The notes beneath the pieces are model-generated. The model saw nothing but the letters and a program-made list of their open reading frames with translations. It had not been told where the DNA came from and did not search any database. Made by a program: the position numbers and the translations under genes. From an uncultured Clostridia bacterium (GTDB lineage Bacteria > Bacillota > Clostridia > Oscillospirales > Acutalibacteraceae), in NCBI GenBank assembly GCA_947171615.1, contig CAMVYG010000017.1, positions 1-18,184 of the forward strand: a stretch of DNA of 18,184 nt. The letters run 5' to 3'. Shown here piece after piece: positions 6,529 through 14,245 of this stretch; positions within the stretch are counted from its first letter, which is position 1; each line of letters begins with the position of its first letter.

Positions 6529-7884
6529 TCAATCACAAATTTTTAATACCACTTGGAGAGAAAAGCAGTTCTCTTCATATTCTGTAGCCAAATGGCCGTC
6601 ATACTTTTCTGCGATCTGTTTTAAAATTTTCAATCCCCACCCATGCAGCCGGGCGAAATTTGTATCTGCAGGGGCCTTTTCTTCGAGAGGGGGAGCGGTA
6701 TTTTTACAATGCACTGCCAAATAGCCGTTTTTAAGATACACCTGCAAGCTGATTTGCTTTTCCGCTTCCTGCGGCAAACGGCAGCAGGCTTCTATCGCAT
6801 TATCCAAAATATTGGAAAACAGACTGCATAAATCGGTTTGGGGAATAGGCAGTTCTCCCGCGGCGGCGGAAACCTCTGTAGCGATGCCGACAGTTTTTGC
6901 GTATTTCAGCTTGCTGTTCAGTACGGTATTGATGAGAGCGTTTTCGCAATATTCAATTCTCCGATAAGAAGCAATATCCGCCCCCAGCTCCTGCAGCAGT
7001 TGTGATGCCTGCTCTGACTTTCCGCAAGTGAGCAAATTTACTACCGCCGTAAGTTTATTGTTAATATCATGATGAAAAATGCGTTCCTGGCGGTAAAGGG
7101 AGTCTACTGTGCGATATTGCTCATAATAGGAAAGCTGTGATTGTTCCATCAGCTTCAGTTTTGCTTCCAGCTCGTATTTCTGGTCAATTTTTCGCACTGC
7201 ACGAAACAGAAATATATCAGCAACAACACAAACTGTAACCGCAATGACCAATGCGACCCAAATGCTGGGATCATGGCTTCCGTACAGCTGCTGCTCGTAA
7301 AACATCATAAGCAGGAAAAAGAAAAGCAGCACAAATTGTGATGCAATGACAAGAATAAAGCGGGTATCGCTTGTGAATTCTGCCTGGTGGGAAATTCGCC
7401 TGTAAAGATAAAGAAACATACGGCAGACAAAATAAGTGACAAGAAACGTTATTATGACCGTTCCGCACAAAAGTATAAAATCCAGAGAGAACACAGAGCC
7501 GACCAATGTTGGATCGTTGACTATTTCTGCAATCTGCTTAGGCAGAAAAAGAAATACCAGAAGCGCACCGATTTGTCCAAAGGTAATTCCTAAAATAATC
7601 AGGCAAAAATACCCGAATTTTGCGATAAACCGGTTTTTATACAGAACGACTGGCATGGCAAACAATCCCACATAATACAGTACAGTATTTATCAGAAACA
7701 AACCGGGCGAAAGCAAATAACCCATTAAGGGAAAATATCCAAACAGAAACGAAAAGCCTATCGTTATAAGATAAGTAGTGCCGACTTGATATTTGCGCTC
7801 CAGAACAGAATTACATAGATTACATAGCAGCAGGCCGCGGCAAATGGAAGACAGTCCTACCGTGCACAGATAAACAATGCTCAT
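6529..7884 (-). CDS. AgrC-like sensor histidine kinase (GHKL ATPase)
   Basis: A 451-residue membrane sensor. The first 230 residues hold six or seven hydrophobic segments and little soluble loop, as in quorum-sensing receptors of the HPK10/AgrC group. A coiled linker (230-265) leads to the H-box ERIFHHDINNKL, where H272 before D273 is the likely phosphorylated histidine. The ATPase has the N-box LFSNILDNAIEAC (355-367) and the G-box GWGLKILKQIAEKYDG (415-430). It is translated from an ATG overlapping the regulator's stop codon (ATGA, 4 nt) behind GGAGGGAAGG, so the two are coupled. I see no AgrB or AgrD-like gene beside it, so the signal is unknown. By eye this pair is more AT-rich than its neighbours. 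Confidence 0.92.
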   Translation of the reverse strand: MSIVYLCTVGLSSICRGLLLCNLCNSVLERKYQVGTTYLITIGFSFLFGYFPLMGYLLSPGLFLINTVLYYVGLFAMPVVLYKNRFIAKFGYFCLIILGITFGQIGALLVFLFLPKQIAEIVNDPTLVGSVFSLDFILLCGTVIITFLVTYFVCRMFLYLYRRISHQAEFTSDTRFILVIASQFVLLFFFLLMMFYEQQLYGSHDPSIWVALVIAVTVCVVADIFLFRAVRKIDQKYELEAKLKLMEQSQLSYYEQYRTVDSLYRQERIFHHDINNKLTAVVNLLTCGKSEQASQLLQELGADIASYRRIEYCENALINTVLNSKLKYAKTVGIATEVSAAAGELPIPQTDLCSLFSNILDNAIEACCRLPQEAEKQISLQVYLKNGYLAVHCKNTAPPLEEKAPADTNFARLHGWGLKILKQIAEKYDGHLATEYEENCFSLQVVLKICD

Positions 7885-8612
7885 TTACCTTCCCTCCGAT
7901 TCATTTTTCCGACTGCAAAATAGCTGAAAAATTTTTCTCTTACTTCGGGAAGTTTGGGCCGGGCAATGGGAATGCGTTTCTCCGAAAAAAACACCAGATC
8001 GGTTTTATCAATTTGGTGAACCAGCTTCAAATTGGCCGTATAGCTTTTGTGGCAGCGAATGAAATCTTCACCCAGCAAGCGAGTTATAGCGTCAAGCCTG
8101 CCGGAAGTGGAATGCAGATAATCCAAGCCGTGAAAGGTAAGGGTGCGACCCATAATTTCCACATATTCCAGCGTGCTTTTTGAAAGTCGGAGCATTTGTC
8201 CCTTTGACCGAATCGTCAAAAACTCACAGGGTTTTTCCTGCATCGCAGCCGAAACAGCGGTATGCAGCCGCTGGGGTAATATAGGTTTTATCAAAAAATA
8301 GCTGGGATCGGCGTCAAAAATATCCGCAGCAGTGGCAGCCACCCCCGACATAAAAATAACTCTCGAACGTGGGAATTGCGTTTGCAAAATTTTAGCCAGG
8401 CTGACGCCGTGATGATCAGGCAGCAAAATATCCAAAAAGCATAAATCAACGCCGTTGTTGTTTTTCAGGTGGTCGAGAAAGGGCTCTGCCTTGGAAAAGA
8501 GAAACGTTTTTGCATCAATATTACAGTTATGAAATTCCTCTGCGAGCATTTTCGCAAATCCATGCAGAAATTCCTCGTTGTCATCTAAAACAGCTACATG
8601 TATAGTGCCCAT
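7881..8612 (-). CDS. LytTR-family response regulator (AgrA/LytR type)
   Basis: A 243-residue DNA-binding regulator. The receiver domain has the acidic pair D10/D11, the phospho-acceptor D61 in LCFLDILLPDHHG, the switch S89 in FMSG and K109 in FLIKP. The LytTR DNA-binding domain covers about residues 130-235 (EFLTIRSKGQ, YVEIMGRTLTFH, GEDFIRCHKSYTANL, IPIARPKLPEVREKF). I chose the ATG at 8610-8612, which lies 8 nt after GGGAGG; the upstream GTG overlaps that site. Paired with the downstream AgrC-like kinase. The divergent cohesin operon, with phased repeats upstream of its promoter, is the most likely target. Confidence 0.93.
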   Translation of the reverse strand: MGTIHVAVLDDNEEFLHGFAKMLAEEFHNCNIDAKTFLFSKAEPFLDHLKNNNGVDLCFLDILLPDHHGVSLAKILQTQFPRSRVIFMSGVAATAADIFDADPSYFLIKPILPQRLHTAVSAAMQEKPCEFLTIRSKGQMLRLSKSTLEYVEIMGRTLTFHGLDYLHSTSGRLDAITRLLGEDFIRCHKSYTANLKLVHQIDKTDLVFFSEKRIPIARPKLPEVREKFFSYFAVGKMNRREGK

Positions 8613-8683
8613 ATCTCTCACCTCCCGTTCTGCCGTTTTTTAAGCTGTCATAAAGAGCGCATCAGACTTTTTCGACATTTTTT

Positions 8684-8717
8684 AACATAGTGTGAACGAT
8701 ATTTTTTCAAAAGTCAA
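8684..8717 (-). promoter_or_regulatory. Possible promoter of the two-component operon
   Basis: The minus strand offers TATGTT (8684-8689) with TTTTGA 17 nt upstream (8707-8712). A good TTGACT (8712-8717) overlaps it but would need a different -10 box (CACTAT, 19-nt spacer). One of these is likely to be used; the choice is uncertain. Confidence 0.4.
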
Positions 8718-8756
8718 GAATAATTTTGGAACAACAGTGAAAAATTTTTTATTTTG

Positions 8757-8791
8757 TCTTTTCGTGACAGTAAAGTGACAGTTTGTGACAA
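8757..8791 (+). promoter_or_regulatory. Phased direct repeats, candidate LytTR-regulator binding site
   Basis: GTGACA occurs at 8764, 8775 and 8785, about one helical turn apart. The 9-mer ACAGTTTGT (8778-8786) fits the LytTR/AgrA consensus that I know ([TA][AC][CA]GTTN[AG][TG]). A weaker version (TCTTTTCGT, 7 of 9) lies exactly 21 bp upstream, the usual repeat spacing. The block ends 6 bp before the -35 box of the cohesin operon, the standard place for an activator. Confidence 0.5.
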
Positions 8792-8796
8792 ACGGG

Positions 8797-8826
8797 TTGA
8801 AAGAGAAAACCAAAGTGCTTTAATAT
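8797..8826 (+). promoter_or_regulatory. Promoter of the cohesin operon
   Basis: TTGAAA (8797-8802), an 18-nt spacer and TAATAT (8821-8826; TATAAA follows at 8824). The suboptimal -10 and spacer fit a promoter that needs an activator. The leader would be about 45 nt. Confidence 0.45.
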
Positions 8827-8879
8827 AAATGAAGCTAAGCTAGGCTTGACATAGGTTTCCTGAAGGGAGGAAACATGGT

Positions 8880-9488
8880 ATGAATAGGAAAAAACGAATC
8901 GTGATTTTTGCGGGGATCGGGCTTTTTAGCCTGTTGATTGTTTTTATATTTACTGAAAAAATTACAAAAAGTCATGAAACGTTCCAAAAGGGAGAGGCTG
9001 TCTCCTCCAGCAGCCTCTCCCCAGAGGAAAACCTGCAGAAGGGAAAGAACATAAAGGAAGAAAGCGTCCCCAAAAAGTTTTCCCTTTGGCTGGAAGTTCC
9101 GAAGAAAGTAAAAAAACAATCTGAAGTTGTTATTCCCCTAAGAATAAAAGGAAACCCCGGTGTTTTGGGAATGAAACTGCAATTAGTATTTGACGAAAGC
9201 GTTTTGGAGCTTTTAAGCGCCGAAGAGGGAGATGTTTTTTCCGGAATTTTGACGATGACGCCTCCTGCATCTTTTTACAGTGGCTGCGCTTTTTTATGGG
9301 ACGGAACTGAGCTTCGGAAGGAGGAGATCAAAGACGGAGAAATCCTTCTTTTGAAATTTCGAATCAAGGCGGATGTCAGTGCCGGAAAATATCCGATTTC
9401 CCTTCTCTATGAGCCGGGGGATATTGTGGATTCCCAGCTTACAGAGCTGGCTCCCGAAATAGAGGATCAATTTGTAGTGATCCAATAG
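8880..9488 (+). CDS. Membrane-anchored single-cohesin protein
   Basis: A 202-residue protein. Positive residues at 3-6 are followed by one hydrophobic segment (residues 7-25) without a signal peptidase site, so it should stay in the membrane with the C-terminus outside. A charged, serine-rich linker (26-65) carries a cohesin domain (about 66-202). Cohesin marks are VVIPLRIKGNPGVLGMKLQLVFD (split here as the first strands, residues 83-105), the VLELLSAEEGDVFS segment, WDGTE at 140-144 and YPISLLYEPGDIVD. It shares the NPG(I/V)LG, WDGT and GD(I/F)xD landmarks with the cohesins of the next two genes. The ATG at 8880 has GGGAGG 9 nt upstream; an ATG-GTA-TGA minigene overlaps the start. First gene of the operon. 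It probably tethers dockerin-bearing proteins to the membrane (inference). Confidence 0.85.
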   Translation: MNRKKRIVIFAGIGLFSLLIVFIFTEKITKSHETFQKGEAVSSSSLSPEENLQKGKNIKEESVPKKFSLWLEVPKKVKKQSEVVIPLRIKGNPGVLGMKLQLVFDESVLELLSAEEGDVFSGILTMTPPASFYSGCAFLWDGTELRKEEIKDGEILLLKFRIKADVSAGKYPISLLYEPGDIVDSQLTELAPEIEDQFVVIQ

Positions 9489-9573
9489 AGAGCCGAAAGG
9501 CTGCCATACGGAAACCAGGCGGAAATGCAGCAAAGTATTTTTCGTCTTATAATAAGGAAAGGAAGGAAGTAAA

Positions 9574-12500
9574 ATGAAGAAAAGAATTTGGAAAAGCCCG
9601 GTCGCACTGCTGCTTGCTGTGCTGCTTTTATTGTCTGCTTGTCCGGTGCAGGTCCTTGCGGCAGGAAGTGCAGGACAAACGGAAATTACCGTAAACAGTG
9701 TGACCGCCCGTGCAGGGAGCACTGTTGAGGTCACGGTAGATGTGAAAAACAACCCGGGTATTTTGGGCGCAACGCTTACCCTTTCTTATGGAAACAGATT
9801 GACCCTGCAGGACGCTCAAAATGGCGAAGCTTTTTCTCCGCTCACGCTGACAAAACCGGGAGCGTTTACTTCTCCCTGCAATTTTGTTTGGGACGGCACG
9901 GATTTAACGGAAGGCCAAGTTAAGAACGGAACGATTCTTACCCTGACCTTTGCTGTATCTCCGGATGCTCAGCCGGGAGATGCCTATGGGGTAGAACTGT
10001 CGGTTTCTGATGGGGATATTACGGATAAAAACATGGTTCCCGTAGAGGTGGCAGTTACAAACGGGTCTGTGACCGTAACGAGCTTCCAGTATGGAGATCT
10101 GGACGATAACCGAAAGGTAAATACCACCGATGTGATTTTGCTGAGAAGGCATTTGGCCGGCGGCTATGCCGTAACGATCAATGAACAGGCTGCGGATGTG
10201 GATCTGAACGGAAAGATCAACACCACCGACGTCATTTATATTCGCCGTCATCTGGCGGGCGGCTATGGCATTGACAATCTGCCCGTAGGCGGTAAGACAT
10301 GCCAGCATAAGCTGGTTGAAACTCCCTACAAAGCAGCCACCTGTACAGAGGAAGGGAATAACGCCTACTACACCTGTTCCCTGTGCGGCAAATATTATGC
10401 AGATGCGGCAGGTGCTCGGCAGATCACACTGCAAAGCACGGTTCTGCCAAAAACGGAGCATCATATTTTTAAAGTAAAGGGCACCCCCGCTACAGAAACC
10501 AGCCCGGGTCTTTCCGATGGTGAAAAATGCGACCTTTGCGGTCAGTGGTTTCAGGAGCAGGTGGTTCTGCCTCAGCTGGAAAAGGACAGCTACAACATTA
10601 CCTATAAGCTCAATGATGAGTACCTGAATACCCTGACCGGGGACAAGGCAGTGCAGAACCCCAACCCCGTAAGCTACTCCTCAAAAACTGGCCTGCGGCT
10701 GCAAAATATTGAAACTCCCGGCTATGATTTCCTGGGCTGGTACGATATGGCCGGATCTACCGGTGTGCGGGTAACGCAGATTGCTGCCGGAGAAACCGGG
10801 GATGTCACTTTGTACGCCCATTGGGAGAAGAAAGAATATACTATCACCTTTGACTCCAATCTGGCGCCGATTCCCTCCGTAACCTATACCACAGATAAGG
10901 CCACCGCCCTGCGGGATCCTGTTCTTTTGAATTATACCTTTACCGGATGGACAACGGAGGATGGGAAATACATTGGAACCACTTTGCCCAAGGGAACCAC
11001 AGGAAATATCACTCTGAAGGCCAACTGGACCAGCAAGAGAAACCAGACCAGGCCGGTGAAAAAACTTGCCGATCCCATCATCTATCACGATGAGGAAAAC
11101 GGTAAGATCCTCATGGCCTATGAGATCGGCACCATTGAGAATGTTCCCCTGTTTACTATTGAATATATGGGGAATAAGGTGAGCGGCATTGATTATACGG
11201 AGACAACCGAAGTAACTACAGCTGTTGGGCAGGAGCAGAGAGAGGAGATCCTAAGCGCTGTTTCCGAGGCAACCACGAACACGTATTCCTGGACGCTTTC
11301 CAGCGAATTGAGCAAGATCACTGAAAAGAGCGAGGAACACCAAAACGAAATCTCCTCCGAGCACTATCACTCAGAGACCGCTGGAAGAACCGAGGATGGA
11401 AGGTGGATCGTCGGCGGAAGCGAAAGCAACTATCACAGCGCAGTAGCCAATGACGGCACGTCGTATAAGGTTACGACTAACGAATCGCAAGATGTCGAGG
11501 CCTCCCTGGGTGCAAAAATGGGTGTGCCCAATGCCTCGGTTAGCGCTGAACTCAAAGCAGGTATGCACTGGAGTGAAGAAGATATCAGGGAGGGCTACAG
11601 CAACAGATCCACAACGGATACCACTACCTGGAACACAAATGCCGGTTTTGAATCCAGCTATTCCTCCAGCAGCAACAGCACTACCTCTCAACGTCTGGGA
11701 CAGGCCATCCGGGACAAGGCGACCTATAGTGTCAGCGATTCCGTGACGGAGGGAAAAAGCACCTCCCAATCTGACTCGGAAACGAAAACGAATACCCGGC
11801 AGAATGCCAATTCCCTGCAAATTACAACAGAAGAAATTACAAAAAAATCCAGAACCTATACCAATGCCAATGCGCCGGAGGGGTATTACCGTTCGGCGGC
11901 AGCAACCACGCTGCATGTTTACGGTGTTGTAACCTATGATATCGCTTTACAGGCCTTCAGCGCCTACAGCTACAGCATTGCGGAAAACGATGTGTATGAA
12001 TTTTTGGACTATTCCATGTCCACCCCCAAGTTCAATGATAATGAGAACGGTATACTTCCCTTTGATATTCCCATCGACGTGTACAAGTATGTGCAAAGCG
12101 TGTGCGGCGCCTCAGATGGGTTGGTCATTAACGCCGACACGGGAGTGGTGGAGGAATATATCAATAGTCCTGATGTGGACAAGCTGGTGGTAATTCCCGA
12201 TTACTATGCCGTGGATAAAGGAAACGGCAGAGAAGTGATCAAGGTTACGGGACTGAAGGAAGACGCTTTTACCGGAAATGAAAATATTGTGGGGGTCAAA
12301 CTGAGCGCCTCCATTAAAAGTATTCCTGACCGAGCCTTTGCAGGCTGCACAAATCTGAAAAGTGTGATCGCTCCGGCTGTTACGGAAATTGGAAACAGCG
12401 CCTTTGCGGGCTGCACGGCTTTGAAGGAATATCAGGTTTCCAATAAGGTAACTGCCATTGGAGAAACAGCCTTTACCGGAGTGCAGGCGATTACCGTGCA

Positions 12501-14208
12501 GGCAAAAAATACCGCAGTTGTAAGGGCTTCTTTGTCCTCTGGCGCCAGGCGGATCAAGCTGAATCTTTCTTCTCTGGAAGATCCTCTTACCCAGGAAACG
12601 TTATGCATTCCCGCCGGTACAGATTATTTTGAGCTGACAGGCGAGGACAGCAAGGGAAATCCCCAGGAATACCCAGGCGTAAAGCTGGTATCAGACGCGG
12701 AAGAAACCGTACTGAACGGACTTTCCTTTACCCAGGTATCGGGAAATGCTCTAAAGCTTTCTTCTCCCAAGGTAACGCTGCGGCGGGTTACGGCGGACGC
12801 CACCGGCTGGGCCTTGATTTTGACGGCAGAGAATACCGATCTGGCCCTTTACGGAAAAAATGAGCTGGTTTCCGCCAAGGAAAATGCGGCAATCAGCCGG
12901 ACGGTATTCTTCCGCAGAGCAAACCCCAATGTTGTCGGTACGCTGACGCCTTCCGGCTGCTTTCTGGTATATGGCACGGTGCCCTCCGGGAAAAGCTATG
13001 TTACCGATGGGGAAAATAAAATCAAATTTATTTCCCGGGAGGAGTATGAGGCGTACCGGACCAAGTGGGAAGCGGGAACGGTCACTATGACCTTGGAGCC
13101 GTGGGGAGGTACGATCCCTGAAAAGGTATTGGAGGTACAACTGGGTTCTCCCATCGGTGAGCTTCCCGTGCCTGTAAAGACAGGCTGTGACTTTTTTGGT
13201 TGGTTCCGAACCCTTCCCGCCGGGCATATAGGAGAACAGATCACAGCAGAAACCGTGCTGGAGGATGCCGAAGACATTAAGATTGAAGCACGTTACAGGC
13301 CTAAATCCTATACAGTTGCCTGGAATGAAGCAGAGGGCTGCGATATCACGGTTGAGATAGAAGAACTGAATATCATGCCTTCCGGCAGACCGGAAATGAT
13401 ATGGACGGAGAATAGACAGACAGGAGTTATTACGTCGGGTAGTACGGTGGAATATGACGACAGGCTGAAAATCACCTATACCCCGAAGCCGGGATATCGT
13501 ATTACGAGCACCGGAATTACTTCCGTCAGCCGGGTAAACCGGGACTATACTTCTTCCGATATTTACGCGATTACCAGTGCAGACATAATCGCATATACCG
13601 TAAAATGTGTTTCCACAAATGGTACGAACCTGGGTTCTTATACGGTAGAAAAGCCATTCGGCAGCACAAATACTGTTTCACCTCCTACAAAGGCAGGTTA
13701 TAATACGCCTGCATCACAGACCGTTGCCTGGGATGCGCTGGAAAAAACCATTACCTTCCGGTATCAGCCTGCAGCAGTTGCAAGCAATACACAAAAAAGC
13801 GGGCTTTTGTACGATGATCCTTATACCACCTGGGACGCCAATATGGAGATCCGCAACCGAACCGCCAACAGTGTGGAGATATGGTTGGACTGGAATGAGC
13901 ATATGGCGGCCTATGGGCATAATTCCTTTGGTCAGTATTGCCGTATGATGAATCACGCAGATAATTTTAGAACCATCGCTGATTTCTGCGTGGTGCCCTA
14001 TGGGGAATGGGGACATGAAGTAAGTTATCAAAGGGATAAAAATGCGGGCAGCGGCTGGATCAGGATACCGCTCAATACCACGAACCAGACTGTGATTCCC
14101 ATTGAAATTTATTTCTATCAGCAAAATGCCAACGGCCTGGATGTAACATCCGAATACGGGTATGGCGGCGCAAGCTTTATGTGGGATGTGCCCGTACCGG
14201 CTTACTAA
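9574..14208 (+). CDS. Exported multidomain cohesin-dockerin protein with LRR and Ser/Thr-rich region
   Basis: 1544 residues. Signal peptide 1-30; LSAC at 20-23 also fits a lipobox, so lipid anchoring is possible. A cohesin domain (about 35-170) is followed by a type I dockerin (172-233) with two calcium loops (D175-D177-N179...D186 and D208-D210-N212...D219) and twin RRHLAGGY helices. Then come two cysteine-rich units (243-335, CxxC pairs), InlB/Listeria-Bacteroides repeats (338-486, YAHW and LKANW ends), a Ser/Thr-rich alternating region (540-770) ending in a hydrophobic YGVVTYDI strand, BspA-type leucine-rich repeats (892-970), a beta-helix-like stretch (1030-1110), another InlB-like repeat (1168-1242), a MucBP-like module (1341-1398) and an unrecognised aromatic C-terminal domain (1405-1544). 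There is no enzyme motif. The ATG at 9574 follows GGAAGGAAG. Role: surface adaptor or effector (inference). Confidence 0.87.
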   Translation: MKKRIWKSPVALLLAVLLLLSACPVQVLAAGSAGQTEITVNSVTARAGSTVEVTVDVKNNPGILGATLTLSYGNRLTLQDAQNGEAFSPLTLTKPGAFTSPCNFVWDGTDLTEGQVKNGTILTLTFAVSPDAQPGDAYGVELSVSDGDITDKNMVPVEVAVTNGSVTVTSFQYGDLDDNRKVNTTDVILLRRHLAGGYAVTINEQAADVDLNGKINTTDVIYIRRHLAGGYGIDNLPVGGKTCQHKLVETPYKAATCTEEGNNAYYTCSLCGKYYADAAGARQITLQSTVLPKTEHHIFKVKGTPATETSPGLSDGEKCDLCGQWFQEQVVLPQLEKDSYNITYKLNDEYLNTLTGDKAVQNPNPVSYSSKTGLRLQNIETPGYDFLGWYDMAGSTGVRVTQIAAGETGDVTLYAHWEKKEYTITFDSNLAPIPSVTYTTDKATALRDPVLLNYTFTGWTTEDGKYIGTTLPKGTTGNITLKANWTSKRNQTRPVKKLADPIIYHDEENGKILMAYEIGTIENVPLFTIEYMGNKVSGIDYTETTEVTTAVGQEQREEILSAVSEATTNTYSWTLSSELSKITEKSEEHQNEISSEHYHSETAGRTEDGRWIVGGSESNYHSAVANDGTSYKVTTNESQDVEASLGAKMGVPNASVSAELKAGMHWSEEDIREGYSNRSTTDTTTWNTNAGFESSYSSSSNSTTSQRLGQAIRDKATYSVSDSVTEGKSTSQSDSETKTNTRQNANSLQITTEEITKKSRTYTNANAPEGYYRSAAATTLHVYGVVTYDIALQAFSAYSYSIAENDVYEFLDYSMSTPKFNDNENGILPFDIPIDVYKYVQSVCGASDGLVINADTGVVEEYINSPDVDKLVVIPDYYAVDKGNGREVIKVTGLKEDAFTGNENIVGVKLSASIKSIPDRAFAGCTNLKSVIAPAVTEIGNSAFAGCTALKEYQVSNKVTAIGETAFTGVQAITVQAKNTAVVRASLSSGARRIKLNLSSLEDPLTQETLCIPAGTDYFELTGEDSKGNPQEYPGVKLVSDAEETVLNGLSFTQVSGNALKLSSPKVTLRRVTADATGWALILTAENTDLALYGKNELVSAKENAAISRTVFFRRANPNVVGTLTPSGCFLVYGTVPSGKSYVTDGENKIKFISREEYEAYRTKWEAGTVTMTLEPWGGTIPEKVLEVQLGSPIGELPVPVKTGCDFFGWFRTLPAGHIGEQITAETVLEDAEDIKIEARYRPKSYTVAWNEAEGCDITVEIEELNIMPSGRPEMIWTENRQTGVITSGSTVEYDDRLKITYTPKPGYRITSTGITSVSRVNRDYTSSDIYAITSADIIAYTVKCVSTNGTNLGSYTVEKPFGSTNTVSPPTKAGYNTPASQTVAWDALEKTITFRYQPAAVASNTQKSGLLYDDPYTTWDANMEIRNRTANSVEIWLDWNEHMAAYGHNSFGQYCRMMNHADNFRTIADFCVVPYGEWGHEVSYQRDKNAGSGWIRIPLNTTNQTVIPIEIYFYQQNANGLDVTSEYGYGGASFMWDVPVPAY

Positions 14209-14245
14209 AAAATGTAGTTTTTCATCATAAAGGAGTTGATCTGTT

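Noticed and set aside
8613..8879. AgrD-like signal peptide gene in the divergent intergenic region
   Set aside because: No short frame with a ribosome binding site and a cysteine-containing, AgrD-like C-terminal tail was found; no AgrB membrane protease gene is next to the kinase.
9548..9553. Perfect TATAAT upstream of the cohesin-dockerin gene
   Set aside because: No -35 hexamer at 16-18 nt (ATGCAG only), and the start would leave almost no leader before the ribosome binding site; co-transcription from 8797 is simpler, although an internal promoter is not excluded.
10087..10275. Cellulosome scaffoldin or enzyme component
   Set aside because: Cohesin and dockerin are present, but no glycoside hydrolase, carbohydrate-binding module or multi-cohesin array is seen in the window, so a classic cellulosome label is not supported.
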